The notes: generated from the letters alone by a model not told the origin. 34,631 nucleotides of DNA from Thiotrichaceae bacterium (GCA_026988095.1 JALSLX010000144.1:1-34631), one strand, 5' to 3'. Shown: positions 26,640-34,631, counted from the stretch's first letter. A program made the numbers and translations.

Positions 26640-26825
26640 ATGCTTCACAAAATAAAAATATTATTCATTCGCTTGGTGACGGTATGCATCGTCTTTTATG
26701 TGTTATGGGTGGTCGTTAATAAAGTCTCCCCAGCAATTAATCCGCCAAAAACCAGTCAGAAATCTATTGAGCGTGATTATCGTGGGGCAATTCAGATTGA
26801 TATGAAGCAGGAAACATTTAAGTAA
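26640..26825 (+). CDS. Small single-pass membrane protein (possible)
   Basis: A 61-residue reading frame 39 bases after iscX. It has a basic N-terminus (HKIKILFIR), one hydrophobic helix at about residues 7-27, then a hydrophilic tail (PPKTSQKSIERDYRG). I recognise no family. The ribosome binding site is weak. The clean membrane-anchor pattern and co-direction with isc support a gene; the short length leaves doubt. Confidence 0.45.
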   Translation: MLHKIKILFIRLVTVCIVFYVLWVVVNKVSPAINPPKTSQKSIERDYRGAIQIDMKQETFK

Positions 26826-26836
26826 GATATATCCAT

Positions 26837-27388
26837 TCAGCTATAAAATATTATATTATGAAATTCTACTGGAATCGACTCGCTCATATTTCGATAGCCA
26901 TGTGGCTGGTCAGCAGAAAATCGTAAAACCTCTCTTTTTGATAACTTTTTCCACTCTCCTTTGAGTTTAACTTCTAGCTCCCCAGATATAACCAAAACAT
27001 GCTCAAAAACGCCTTTATCATGCGCTTCAGATAGATGAGTTTGCAATGGCTCTAGCTTGATTGTAAACATTTCAAATCCGAAGCGTGGATCAAATGGGAA
27101 AAGAATTTTTGCTTTTAGATCATGTTTCTGTGTATTGAATTCTTTCGCTTTTTTCTGCACATTTTCATCGCTATCTTCTACTAATAAACCATCTACAAAT
27201 AGTGATAAGGGTTTATGAAATCCCGTTGCAATCTTCCAAAGTGTTGAAATTGTTGGGCTAGATTCATTACGCTCAATTTGACCTAACATGGCTTTACTAA
27301 CGCCTGTTTCTTCTGCAGCTTTGCTTAAACTCCAGCCAGCCGTATTACGAATTTTTTTTAACTGATGCCCAATTTCATATTTGATCAT
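26837..27388 (-). CDS. HTH-cupin transcriptional regulator (SutR/YdcN-like)
   Basis: A 183-residue XRE-family regulator. The HTH is at about residues 6-60 (GHQLKKIRNTAGWSLSKAAEE, then KAMLGQIERNESSPTISTLWKIA). A C-terminal cupin domain spans about 95-182 (for example EHVLVISGELEVKLKGEW). I chose the ATG at 27388; a longer frame to 27433 would run through the likely operators. It is divergent from a BenE-family transporter, the same arrangement as sutR(ydcN)/ydcO in E. coli. It probably represses that gene and itself. The ligand is unknown. Confidence 0.85.
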   Translation of the reverse strand: MIKYEIGHQLKKIRNTAGWSLSKAAEETGVSKAMLGQIERNESSPTISTLWKIATGFHKPLSLFVDGLLVEDSDENVQKKAKEFNTQKHDLKAKILFPFDPRFGFEMFTIKLEPLQTHLSEAHDKGVFEHVLVISGELEVKLKGEWKKLSKREVLRFSADQPHGYRNMSESIPVEFHNIIFYS

Positions 27389-27412
27389 AAGTTTACCGAG
27401 GTTTAAATAAGT

Positions 27413-27434
27413 CTTGTGCAGTATAGCGTACAAT
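27413..27434. promoter_or_regulatory. Putative operator O1 for the HTH-cupin regulator
   Basis: An imperfect 22-bp palindrome with TTGTGC on one side and GTACAA on the other around a TATA-like core (AGTATAGCG). It resembles O2, centred 31 bp away, or about three helical turns. Confidence 0.5.
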
Positions 27435-27443
27435 ATTATGATG

Positions 27444-27465
27444 TTTGAGCGTTATAACGCACAAA
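27444..27465. promoter_or_regulatory. Putative operator O2 for the HTH-cupin regulator
   Basis: A nearly perfect 22-bp palindrome with core GCGTTATAACGC (27449-27460), itself fully self-complementary, and TTTG/CAAA at the outer ends. Only one base pair of the full palindrome is mismatched. It lies just before the transporter start at 27485, a natural repressor position. Confidence 0.6.
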
Positions 27466-27484
27466 CCATTAAAGAGTAATTTTT

Positions 27485-28639
27485 ATGAAAATATTAAAGC
27501 TTAGTCATATTAGCTCAGGTTTTATAGCAGTCTTAATCGGTTACAGTAGTTCTGTTGCAATAATTTTTCAGGCTGCAACTGCCGCAGGGGCAGGGCAAGA
27601 GGTAATTAATTCTTGGCTACTAGCATTGGGTTTGGGGATGGGTTTATCCAGTATCGGTCTTTCTTTATATTTCAAATCTCCTATATTAACAGCGTGGTCA
27701 ACACCTGGTGCTGCAATGTTAGCTACAGCATTAGTTAATGTTCCAATGAGTGAAGCTGTTGGTGCATTCTTGTTAAGTGGGTTATTGATTACATTGAGCG
27801 GGTTAAGCGGAAGCTTTGAACGTTTAAGTAAGATTATCCCTCCTGCAATTGCTGCAGCAATGCTGGCTGGTGTGTTGCTTCCCTTTTGTTTAGAAATATT
27901 TACGAATTTACAGCAGGAGTTTGTACTGGTTGCATCGATGTGTGTTGCCTACTTAATAGGAAAACGATATTTTTCGATTTATGCAATTCCTCTAGTGTTA
28001 CTGGTTGGCGTGTTGCTCTCATGGAAATTAGGATTATTTGAATCGGAAACAATTGATTTAAGACTAGAGAATTTTGTTTATACAGACCCTAGTTTTTCTA
28101 TCACTTCATTGATTAGTATTGCTATTCCACTATTCATAGTCACAATGACATCACAGAATATGCCTGGAATCGCTGTCATGAAAACAGCCGGTTTTAAACC
28201 TCCCTTATCTCCTATCATTACGACCACTGGAATAACTACAATTTTGCTTGCGCCGTTTGGAGGGTTCGCGTTTAACCTAGCTGCAATTACAGCAGCCATC
28301 TGTATGGAAGAGGATGCTGATAAAAACCGTAAGACACGTTACTTGGCCGCAGTGAGTGCAGGGATATTCTATCTATTGGCCGCACTTTTTGGAGCAACAA
28401 TTGTTGCATTGTTTTCAATCAGCCCTAAAGCTTTAGTATTGTCTTTAGCTGGACTCGCGTTGTTAGGTACATTGGGTAATTGTTTATCTCAGTCTTTAGA
28501 GAAGCCTCAACACCGGGAAGCAGCTTTAATTACGTTTCTTGTTGCTAGTTCGGGGGTGGTTTTTTTAGGAATAGGGGCAGCATTTTGGGGATTAGTTTCT
28601 GGATTGTTTGTTCAGCTAGTAATGAATAGGCGTTGCTAA
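27485..28639 (+). CDS. BenE-family transporter (YdcO-like)
   Basis: A 384-residue inner-membrane protein of the BenE family (benzoate/H+ symporter type). It is almost entirely hydrophobic, with about 11-12 helices. The family segment TAWSTPGAAML is at about residues 71-81, and IIPPAIAAAMLAGVLLPF at about 116-133. No benzoate-degradation gene is near, so the substrate is open. Pairing with a SutR-like regulator suggests the E. coli YdcO subgroup rather than a true benzoate uptake gene. Two operator-like palindromes lie upstream of the ATG. Confidence 0.88.
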   Translation: MKILKLSHISSGFIAVLIGYSSSVAIIFQAATAAGAGQEVINSWLLALGLGMGLSSIGLSLYFKSPILTAWSTPGAAMLATALVNVPMSEAVGAFLLSGLLITLSGLSGSFERLSKIIPPAIAAAMLAGVLLPFCLEIFTNLQQEFVLVASMCVAYLIGKRYFSIYAIPLVLLVGVLLSWKLGLFESETIDLRLENFVYTDPSFSITSLISIAIPLFIVTMTSQNMPGIAVMKTAGFKPPLSPIITTTGITTILLAPFGGFAFNLAAITAAICMEEDADKNRKTRYLAAVSAGIFYLLAALFGATIVALFSISPKALVLSLAGLALLGTLGNCLSQSLEKPQHREAALITFLVASSGVVFLGIGAAFWGLVSGLFVQLVMNRRC

Positions 28640-28650
28640 TATTATAGATA

Positions 28651-28677
28651 TGTAAAATGTCGAAAAATAGGGGAAGC
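28651..28677. repeat. Decayed palindromic-repeat arm
   Basis: TGTAAAATGTCGAAAAATAG followed by GGGAAGC resembles the right arm of the palindromic family (TACAAAACGTCGAAAAA then a G-run). It has several substitutions and a shortened G-run. No partner arm is present. Confidence 0.5.
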
Positions 28678-28738
28678 AGCTGTTATTTGTTCAAACTATG
28701 TAGCTAAGCTTGATTTAAGGGGCTGGAAGTATCATCTC

Positions 28739-30157
28739 TTATTTAAGAATAAGCATGTTTTTGGAACGGTCAAACTCTAAAATACACTCTTCTAAATTAC
28801 TAAAATCCATTGAATACATGTAATGCGTTCCATTAATTTCGAAGTATCTGGTTAATTCATATTTAATCCTATAAATAATATATCCACTGTCATCAGCTTC
28901 GACTAAGGAATTCACAGGCGTTTTCCATTCTTCAAGACGCTTTTTAATATTAAATTTCGCGCTTGGTTTTTTTAGTATATTGAAAGTTCCGTTAGCTTTA
29001 TCAGAATCACGAACATATTCTCTATAGTTGCTATCTTGTATCTGATATTGAAGCAGATCTTTATCTTGGTTGTCGAAGGTTAGACTATCACTCAACGTCA
29101 TTGAATATATACCCGGGCTTTTCTTTTTTAAGAATTTATAATGACTAGGTAAAGTAAAACTCAAGTTATTATCAATTGTCACTACTTGATCGTTCAGGGT
29201 ATTACGAGGTGTTCTTGTTCTTATGGATTCTATTTCAGCAGTCCAATGTTCGTTAAACTTTTCATTTGCGAGTAGTTTCTCATCTGTTATCGACAGCTCA
29301 CTGAGCTTCCCTTCCAATGACTCTTTGAACTTCAGTTTTTTCTTTAATTCATTAATAGAACTTTCATGAAAATCTAAGCCTTTTCTCGGATGCTTATACT
29401 CTTGACCATCTGTAGTCGTTATCTTTATTACGGTCACTTTAACATCTAAATCTAAACCGGATAGGTCAGTTATTGGATAGGATGCTTTTTTCAGCTTTGC
29501 TGTTAACTCTCTGCTTAAGTCCATTAAATAGGCTAAAGAATGCCTATGAATATAATAATCATCGCTACTCACTATTGTGCCTTTACCGTTATAAGAAGTA
29601 ACCTGCTTCTTTTGGGTAATTGAATTAACCTCAACTTTAAAATGAGTTTTACCCACTAGATCGGTATTTCCAGTATTAGTAAGAGTAATTTGAAGTTTTG
29701 GGCTATCCTTTGAACCTTCTGCATGGATAACCATAATATCGCTTATTTTTATTATTTTTAGCTTGTCTATTAGTTTAGAAGCCTCTATTTTTTCTTTTTG
29801 TAATTGTGCTATTTCATCTTTTAATTGCTCTACCTCTGTTTCATTCTCATTTTTTAAATAACCTTCCGCAATTTGGATAACATCACTGTAGTTCTTATTA
29901 TCCATTGTCTCGAGTAGTATTTGATTAATAGATTTCTTGTTACTTTTTTTTCTGTCCTGCCACTTTTCTTGCATGGCCCTCATCGCTAAAACTCTCATTG
30001 CTTTTTCTAGATCATTTTTTTCAGATTCATTTAATTTACGGATTATTAAGTCTTTTGAGATTTTGAATGCCTCTTCTGATGATCCTGAGAATGTGTCACC
30101 ACAGCCTGATAAGAAAAATACCAAAGATAAAGTGATGGTGGTTATTAAGAATTTCAT
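28739..30157 (-). CDS. Large lipoprotein of unknown function (DUF6694-like N-terminus)
   Basis: A 472-residue exported lipoprotein with lipobox LSG-Cys19. Residues 23-70 (GSSEEAFKISKDLI, then SEKNDLEKAMRVLAMRAM) resemble short DUF6694-type lipoproteins; this resemblance is from memory. A coiled-coil stretch follows (about 106-135, EVEQLKDEIAQLQKEKIEASK), then a beta-rich part with LQITLTNTGNTDLVGK (about 154-170). The last 190 residues look like a separate beta domain. It is AT-rich and starts 13 bases after the GNAT stop. Function unknown. Confidence 0.7.
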   Translation of the reverse strand: MKFLITTITLSLVFFLSGCGDTFSGSSEEAFKISKDLIIRKLNESEKNDLEKAMRVLAMRAMQEKWQDRKKSNKKSINQILLETMDNKNYSDVIQIAEGYLKNENETEVEQLKDEIAQLQKEKIEASKLIDKLKIIKISDIMVIHAEGSKDSPKLQITLTNTGNTDLVGKTHFKVEVNSITQKKQVTSYNGKGTIVSSDDYYIHRHSLAYLMDLSRELTAKLKKASYPITDLSGLDLDVKVTVIKITTTDGQEYKHPRKGLDFHESSINELKKKLKFKESLEGKLSELSITDEKLLANEKFNEHWTAEIESIRTRTPRNTLNDQVVTIDNNLSFTLPSHYKFLKKKSPGIYSMTLSDSLTFDNQDKDLLQYQIQDSNYREYVRDSDKANGTFNILKKPSAKFNIKKRLEEWKTPVNSLVEADDSGYIIYRIKYELTRYFEINGTHYMYSMDFSNLEECILEFDRSKNMLILK

Positions 30158-30170
30158 TTTCTTTCCTGAT

Positions 30171-30647
30171 TTAGTGTTTCAATTTCAGTTTAAACCCTTC
30201 ATGTGATGCGCTAAACCCTAATTTCTCATAAAACCTAATGGCATCGGGGCGTTTTTTATCTGAAGTTAATTGAATTATGGCGCAGTTTTTCTCTTTAGCA
30301 CGGTTTATTGCCCATTGAAAAAACTCTGTGCCTAAACCTAAACCTCGATAATCTTTATGGATACGCACACCTTCAACCAAGCATCTCCATGAACCGATAT
30401 GTGTGAGGTATGGGATGAACGTTAGTTGTAGCATACCTACGATAATAGGTTTAGTTTGATCTTGTTCCACTACAATCAGTTCATTATTTGGATCTATTGT
30501 TATCTGTTCAAAGCTTTGTCGATAGGCCATATTTAATGGGCTACTAGTATATTCTCTTTGTTGCCCGAGTTCATCGTCTGCGAGTAGGTTTACAAGTAGT
30601 TTAAGGTCAGCTACTTTTGCTTTGCGGAATGATAATTTCAATGGCAA
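30171..30647 (-). CDS. GNAT family N-acetyltransferase
   Basis: A 158-residue GNAT-fold enzyme using acetyl-CoA. Motif A, VEGVRIHKDYRGLGLGTEFF (residues 91-110), includes the CoA-pyrophosphate loop RGLGLG at 101-106. Motif B, IRFYEKLGFSASHEGF, is near the C-terminus. The substrate cannot be inferred. It lies 28 bp after the alpha/beta hydrolase and 13 bp before the large lipoprotein, all on the minus strand, so these may form one transcript. Confidence 0.88.
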   Translation of the reverse strand: MPLKLSFRKAKVADLKLLVNLLADDELGQQREYTSSPLNMAYRQSFEQITIDPNNELIVVEQDQTKPIIVGMLQLTFIPYLTHIGSWRCLVEGVRIHKDYRGLGLGTEFFQWAINRAKEKNCAIIQLTSDKKRPDAIRFYEKLGFSASHEGFKLKLKH

Positions 30648-30675
30648 CCTTCTGTTCTTTTTCGTTCAATACAGT

Positions 30676-31605
30676 TTATTTTAGGATGAATTTCACAACA
30701 GCTTCAACCACTTTTTTATTCATCAAAATCTTACGATGTCCAAAGCCAGAGGTAATCATTGTTTGAGCATGGGGTGTTGCATCGTGCAACAGTTTACCTT
30801 GCTCATAAGGGACTTCATGGTCTTTTTCATCGTGGATTAAAAGTAGATCTCCCTTAACACTCTTTATAGTTTGTAAGGGCGAAATATCATCCCAAGTCCA
30901 TGAGATGCCGTAAGTATCTGTAAATTTTTCACGAGCAACGTGCCTCATGGCATCAAGTGTGGATTTTCTCAACTCAAAAACTTCGCCGAATAAATTAGTA
31001 ATCCAAATAACACTGGGAAATGAAGAAACTAAAATCACTTTTTTAGCATTCACATTTAATCTATCAATCCCCAAAAGTACTGTGCCTGTACCAAAAGAGT
31101 GTCCAATAATGGCTTCAAAGGGTTCATCTTCTTGATTTTTTTTATGGCTGTTTACTGCTTTATAAACCTCAGAAATCACTAAAGCAACATCCATCATATT
31201 TGTACGTTTTCCCTCAGAATCTCCATGTCCAGGCACATCAAAGCCAACTACTCGATAGCCAGCATCAACCAAAGGTTTGATAAAAGCATGAAACTGCGTA
31301 CAACGCCCGCCCCAACCGTGAGAAAGTAACACAATAGGTGCATCATCTTCACCCCATGAACGTACTGATATTTTGCGGTCTCGTACAGTGATAAAGGTAA
31401 GCTTTGAAGATTCGCGTAGTGCTTGTTCTTTACGAGGCGTTTTAAAACGCGTTGGCGTCATAAACAATCGCAAGGCAAGTTTGCCAGCTAACTTGGGTGA
31501 AATAACGCCCAAAACCTTAAACAGAAAAGTAGTACTGAAGAAGAATAAGCGCATTGAGAAAGGCATACGGTGGTTTTTGAACGGGTGATCAGATTTTTTA
31601 GTCAT
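30676..31605 (-). CDS. Alpha/beta hydrolase
   Basis: A 309-residue alpha/beta-hydrolase fold protein. The oxyanion region is LLSHGWGG (residues 93-100). The nucleophile elbow GHSFG places Ser170 (168-172). A likely acid Asp lies in LIHDEKDHEVP and the catalytic His in SGFGHRKIL near the C-terminus. The first 50 residues include a hydrophobic stretch (MRLFFFSTTFLFKVLGV) that could anchor it to the membrane. The substrate is unknown; esterase or lysophospholipase-like activity is possible. It heads the minus-strand trio, with its start facing repeat copy 5. Confidence 0.87.
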   Translation of the reverse strand: MTKKSDHPFKNHRMPFSMRLFFFSTTFLFKVLGVISPKLAGKLALRLFMTPTRFKTPRKEQALRESSKLTFITVRDRKISVRSWGEDDAPIVLLSHGWGGRCTQFHAFIKPLVDAGYRVVGFDVPGHGDSEGKRTNMMDVALVISEVYKAVNSHKKNQEDEPFEAIIGHSFGTGTVLLGIDRLNVNAKKVILVSSFPSVIWITNLFGEVFELRKSTLDAMRHVAREKFTDTYGISWTWDDISPLQTIKSVKGDLLLIHDEKDHEVPYEQGKLLHDATPHAQTMITSGFGHRKILMNKKVVEAVVKFILK

Positions 31606-31684
31606 GATAGAAATCAGCAGGTATTGGACACATATACTAGTCTAATTCTATTCATGTTCATGAACATATTTTAATTATTTACAT

Positions 31685-31753
31685 CCATCCCCCCCTTTTT
31701 TCGACGTTTTGTATTAGTTAGTTTACAAATCGTCGAAAAAAAGGGGGGTGGGG
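31685..31753. repeat. Palindromic repeat, paired copy (copy 5)
   Basis: The left arm (31685-31713) is CCAT, seven C, six T, then CGACGTTTTGTA. The right arm (31724-31753) is TACAAATCGTCG, seven A, then GGGGGGTGGGG. The centre is about 10 bases. It lies between the divergent hydrolase and arfB genes. The arms differ from each other at one central base and one A/T-run length. Confidence 0.9.
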
Positions 31754-31781
31754 TATAAATATTGAGTTAAAATGATTAACT

Positions 31782-32195
31782 ATGTTAGTGATTTCCAATA
31801 ATGTATCCATTCCTGATGATGAAATAGAGCTAATTGCTATTCGTGCACAAGGTGCGGGTGGGCAAAACGTAAATAAAGTTTCATCTGCGATACATTTACG
31901 CTTTGATATTAATGCTTCATCGTTGCCAGCGTATTACAAAGAGCGATTATTAAACCTCAAAGATAAACGCATCACCAAAGAAGGTGTTTTGATTTTAAAA
32001 GCACAAGTGTTTCGTACCCAAGAGAAGAATAGGGCAGATGCACTGGCGCGTTTACAAGCACTTATCAAAACGGTATCGACTGTTCAAAAAGCTAGACGCC
32101 CAACTCGTCCAACAAAAGGCTCTAAATTAAGGCGTTTAGACAATAAAAAGAAAAGGAGCCAAACTAAAGTTTTACGCGGTAAAATATCAGACTAG
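31782..32195 (+). CDS. arfB: Ribosome-rescue peptidyl-tRNA hydrolase ArfB (YaeJ)
   Basis: Releases peptides from stalled ribosomes without a stop codon. The 137 residues have the release-factor motif Gly26-Gly27-Gln28 within [16 protein letters not shown], as in E. coli ArfB. A long Lys/Arg-rich C-terminal tail (about 105-137) enters the empty mRNA channel. Absence of codon-recognition domains separates it from RF1 and RF2. It starts 28 bases after repeat copy 5 and converges on the next gene with an 11-bp gap. Confidence 0.95.
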   Translation: MLVISNNVSIPDDEIELIAIRAQGAGGQNVNKVSSAIHLRFDINASSLPAYYKERLLNLKDKRITKEGVLILKAQVFRTQEKNRADALARLQALIKTVSTVQKARRPTRPTKGSKLRRLDNKKKRSQTKVLRGKISD

Positions 32196-32206
32196 CAAAA
32201 GGCGAA

Positions 32207-32722
32207 TTAATCTGCCATTTCAAGTTCTTCAGCAATCGCGGCAATACCAGCCTTAGCACAATTTTCATCAGTAACACCAGATGGTGCACCGCTTACCCCT
32301 ACAGCACCATAAATTACGCCACCTACATTTATCACTACCCCACCTGCAGACATCAGTACACCTTCAAAATTCCCAACAGCCGAATTTTGGCGTGATTCCA
32401 TACTTGATGTATCGGCAGTAAAATTAATTGATGTGTACGCTTTAGCTTTACTAATTCCAATAGAAACGGGTGGAGCCAATGTGTCGCGTACTACGGCTTG
32501 TATAATCCCATTTTTATCAACGACCGTTGCCGTTGCCTGATAACCTTGTTTACGACATTCAAGCATGGCTGCTTTGGCAACAATGAGTGCTGATTCTGCT
32601 GATAAACGAACCACTGAGATTGATAACGCTTCTTCATCCGTATAAGCAGGTGAGCTAATAAACATAAAGGCACACACTGTGGTGATAATGGCTACTTTTC
32701 TTTTTAATAAAAATATTTTCAT
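32207..32722 (-). CDS. Exported GlcG/HbpS-family protein (DUF336)
   Basis: A 171-residue protein with a signal peptide at about residues 1-28 (basic start KIFLLKRK, hydrophobic core, SSPAYTD), followed by a GlcG/HbpS-type domain. Typical elements are AATVVDKNGIIQAVVRDTLAPP-like strands (VVDKNGIIQAVVRD), SIGISKAKAYTSINF, GGVVINVGGVIYGAVGVSGAP, and the closing CAKAGIAAI. Family members bind haem or form octamers; the biological role here is not known. A periplasmic location is expected. Confidence 0.85.
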   Translation of the reverse strand: MKIFLLKRKVAIITTVCAFMFISSPAYTDEEALSISVVRLSAESALIVAKAAMLECRKQGYQATATVVDKNGIIQAVVRDTLAPPVSIGISKAKAYTSINFTADTSSMESRQNSAVGNFEGVLMSAGGVVINVGGVIYGAVGVSGAPSGVTDENCAKAGIAAIAEELEMAD

Positions 32723-32862
32723 TGTTATTTATCCTTTGGAAGTTCATTGATAAATGATTCTATTGTCAGACTCGTGCAAAATGCACTGAGAATAAGTTAT
32801 CATCTATTTCCCTTATTGTCCTTACTAATTTTTTTTAGTCTCTCCTATAAAGAATAAATACT
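32723..32862. promoter_or_regulatory. Divergent upstream region of the DUF336 gene and pepN
   Basis: This 140-bp AT-rich region serves two divergent genes. It holds a small perfect stem GTGCA-AAA-TGCAC around 32774. I see no convincing -35/-10 pair, so the promoter positions are not assigned. Confidence 0.35.
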
Positions 32863-34631
32863 ATGAAGCACACTGAAGCAAAAACCATTTACCTGAAAGA
32901 TTACCAACAACCCGCCTTTTGGATTGATACTGTCGATTTAGTTTTTGATTTAGAAGATGATCATGCAATGGTTACGGCTTCGGTTGACTATAAGCGCAAT
33001 GATGACTCTACTGAGAAAGACATAGAATTATTTGGCACTGAGCTAGAGCTAGAACGTATTGCCATTAATGGCTATGAATTAGATAATGATGATTATCAAC
33101 TCACTGATACGGGAATGATTTTATCGAATTTGGCAGATGAATTTACGCTAGTAATCACCACCAAAATTTATCCCCAAAAGAACACTTCGCTTGAAGGCTT
33201 ATACCAATCTAGTGGTAACTTTTGTACACAATGTGAAGCGCAGGGTTTTCGTAAAATCACTTACTTTTTAGATCGCCCAGATGTGATGGGTAAATTCACC
33301 ACCACGATTCGTGCAGATAAAAAGACAATTCCTGTTCTACTTTCTAACGGTAATTTGATTGATTCAGGTGATCTTGAAAACGGCAGACACTTTGCCAAAT
33401 GGCAAGACCCATTCAAAAAACCCGCTTATTTATTCGCGCTAGTCGCAGGTGATTTAGAGCACGTAACTGATAGCTACACCACCGCATCAGGCAAAGATGT
33501 AAAGCTAGAAATATATACCGAAGCTCACAATATTGATAAGTGTGACCACGCGATGCAATCGCTAAAACGCGCCATGCAGTGGGATGAAGAACGCTTCGGG
33601 CTAGAATACGATTTAGATATTTACATGATCGTTGCGGTTGATGATTTTAATATGGGCGCGATGGAAAATAAGGGCTTGAATGTCTTTAACTCCAAACTCG
33701 TATTTGCCAGCCCAGAAACAGCAACCGACAGCGATTATATCAATATCGAAGCCGTTATCGGACATGAATACTTTCATAATTGGACGGGTAATCGCGTTAC
33801 CTGTCGTGATTGGTTTCAGCTCAGTTTAAAAGAAGGCTTAACCGTATTTAGAGATCAAGAATTCACCTCTGATTTACACTCACGTCCCGTAAAGCGTATT
33901 GAAGACGTGCGTATGCTGCGCACCCACCAATTCACCGAAGATGCCAGCCCAATGGCGCACCCGATTCGCCCCGCATCGTTTATGGAAATCAACAATTTTT
34001 ACACCATGACAGTTTACGAAAAAGGCGCAGAAGTGGTGCGCTTGTATAACACCTTGCTAGGGCAAGACGGCTTCCGTAAAGGTATGGATTTATACTTTGA
34101 GCGCCATGATGGGCAAGCAGTCACCACCGAAGATTTTTTAAGCGCTATGGCAGATGCAAACGGTGTCGATTTAAGTCAAATGGAAAGCTGGTATAACCAA
34201 GCAGGTACGCCTGTTGTCGATGTAACAATGGAATATGATGCCGATGCAAAAACCTGCACCTTGCACTTTAAGCAAACTTATCCAAGTACGCCAGAAGCAC
34301 AAAGTGAAGATAAGCAGGCGTATCTCATCCCCATGAAGTTTGCATTGCTCGATAGCGATGGAAAAGAGCTGGTGAGCGATACCATTCAGCTAACCGAAAT
34401 GACACAAAGCGCAACGTTTGACAATATTGAAAGCACGCCATTACCATCATTATTAAGAGATTTTTCAGCACCCGTAAAACTTAATTATGACTACAGCATA
34501 GAAGATAATATCTTCTTAATGGCAAATGATAATGATGACTTTAATCGCTGGGAAGCCAGCCAGCGTTTAGCTAAAAGCCTCATGCTTGATATGCTAGACA
34601 AACACGCAAAAGGTGATGCCTACGGCGTAGC
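32863..34631 (+). CDS. pepN: Aminopeptidase N (PepN), 3' end beyond window
   Basis: M1-family zinc aminopeptidase that trims N-terminal residues of peptides in the cytoplasm. From ATG 32863, 589 full codons are visible; E. coli PepN has about 870 residues, so roughly the last third lies beyond the window. The exopeptidase motif GAMEN is at 265-269. Zinc ligands are His301, His305 and Glu324 in HEYFHNWTG and LSLKEGLTVF. The N-terminal beta domain and the start of the middle beta domain after about residue 440 are complete, and the frame is open to the last base. It is divergent from the DUF336 gene with a 140-bp shared upstream region. Confidence 0.96.
   Translation, partial: MKHTEAKTIYLKDYQQPAFWIDTVDLVFDLEDDHAMVTASVDYKRNDDSTEKDIELFGTELELERIAINGYELDNDDYQLTDTGMILSNLADEFTLVITTKIYPQKNTSLEGLYQSSGNFCTQCEAQGFRKITYFLDRPDVMGKFTTTIRADKKTIPVLLSNGNLIDSGDLENGRHFAKWQDPFKKPAYLFALVAGDLEHVTDSYTTASGKDVKLEIYTEAHNIDKCDHAMQSLKRAMQWDEERFGLEYDLDIYMIVAVDDFNMGAMENKGLNVFNSKLVFASPETATDSDYINIEAVIGHEYFHNWTGNRVTCRDWFQLSLKEGLTVFRDQEFTSDLHSRPVKRIEDVRMLRTHQFTEDASPMAHPIRPASFMEINNFYTMTVYEKGAEVVRLYNTLLGQDGFRKGMDLYFERHDGQAVTTEDFLSAMADANGVDLSQMESWYNQAGTPVVDVTMEYDADAKTCTLHFKQTYPSTPEAQSEDKQAYLIPMKFALLDSDGKELVSDTIQLTEMTQSATFDNIESTPLPSLLRDFSAPVKLNYDYSIEDNIFLMANDNDDFNRWEASQRLAKSLMLDMLDKHAKGDAYGV

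Noticed and set aside
27485-28639. Benzoate-catabolism locus
   Set aside because: No ring-hydroxylating or ring-cleaving gene is present; the regulator type points to a YdcO-like context instead.
6966-31753. Repeats as a CRISPR array
   Set aside because: Copies are kilobases apart and face each other in pairs, without regular spacers or cas genes.

Overview
The window looks like chromosomal DNA of an AT-rich gammaproteobacterium. The evidence is the pair cmoA-cmoB, the row ndk-rlmN-pilF-rodZ-hisS-yfgM-bamB, the complete run cysE-iscR-iscS-iscU-iscA-hscB-hscA-fdx-iscX, and a PepN-type aminopeptidase. PilF points to a type IV pilus-bearing lineage. I cannot place it at genus level; a free-living aquatic or sulfur-oxidising relative is only a guess. 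Almost all genes are housekeeping genes. There is no prophage, plasmid backbone, CRISPR array or recognisable defence system.

Layout. 1-3518: an SDR of the YciK type whose active site looks altered, a small exported protein, then cmoA and cmoB (wobble-uridine modification of tRNA). 3519-5831: an inverted-repeat spacer, parA, parB and an unknown gene. 6073-6973: an IS4-family element with its transposase core deleted, sitting inside a palindromic repeat and flanked by an 8-bp duplication. 7031-9656: a DUF455 ferritin-like gene and pgi. 9690-16319 (minus strand): bamB, yfgM, hisS, rodZ, pilF, rlmN, ndk. 16467-18523: accessory genes, including a cadherin-like lipoprotein bracketed by two repeat copies and a thioredoxin-like gene. 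18534-26825: a YhiN-like flavoprotein, cysE, the isc operon and a small membrane protein. 26837-28639: a divergent HTH-cupin regulator and BenE-family transporter, as in the E. coli sutR(ydcN)/ydcO pair, with two likely operators between them. 28739-34631: a large lipoprotein, a GNAT acetyltransferase, an alpha/beta hydrolase, arfB, a GlcG-like protein, and pepN, which runs off the right edge.

The least ordinary content is non-coding. A dispersed palindromic family occurs as four paired copies (1-150, 16794-16863, 18032-18100, 31685-31753), two half copies (6966-6999, 23405-23434) and one decayed arm (28651-28677). Its consensus is a C-run, a T-run, then CGACG or CGATG and TTTGTATGTA. A second family, with arms reading GCCACGGAAGCACACGGAA, forms inverted pairs at 3519-3671 and 20542-20709. 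The latter contains a concentric inner pair of yet another repeat. A third imperfect palindrome of about 127 bp lies between fdx and iscX. I did not find a convincing new multi-gene system. The best candidates for undescribed biology are these repeats and their relation to the IS, the lipoprotein cassette and an apparently flipped isc block.
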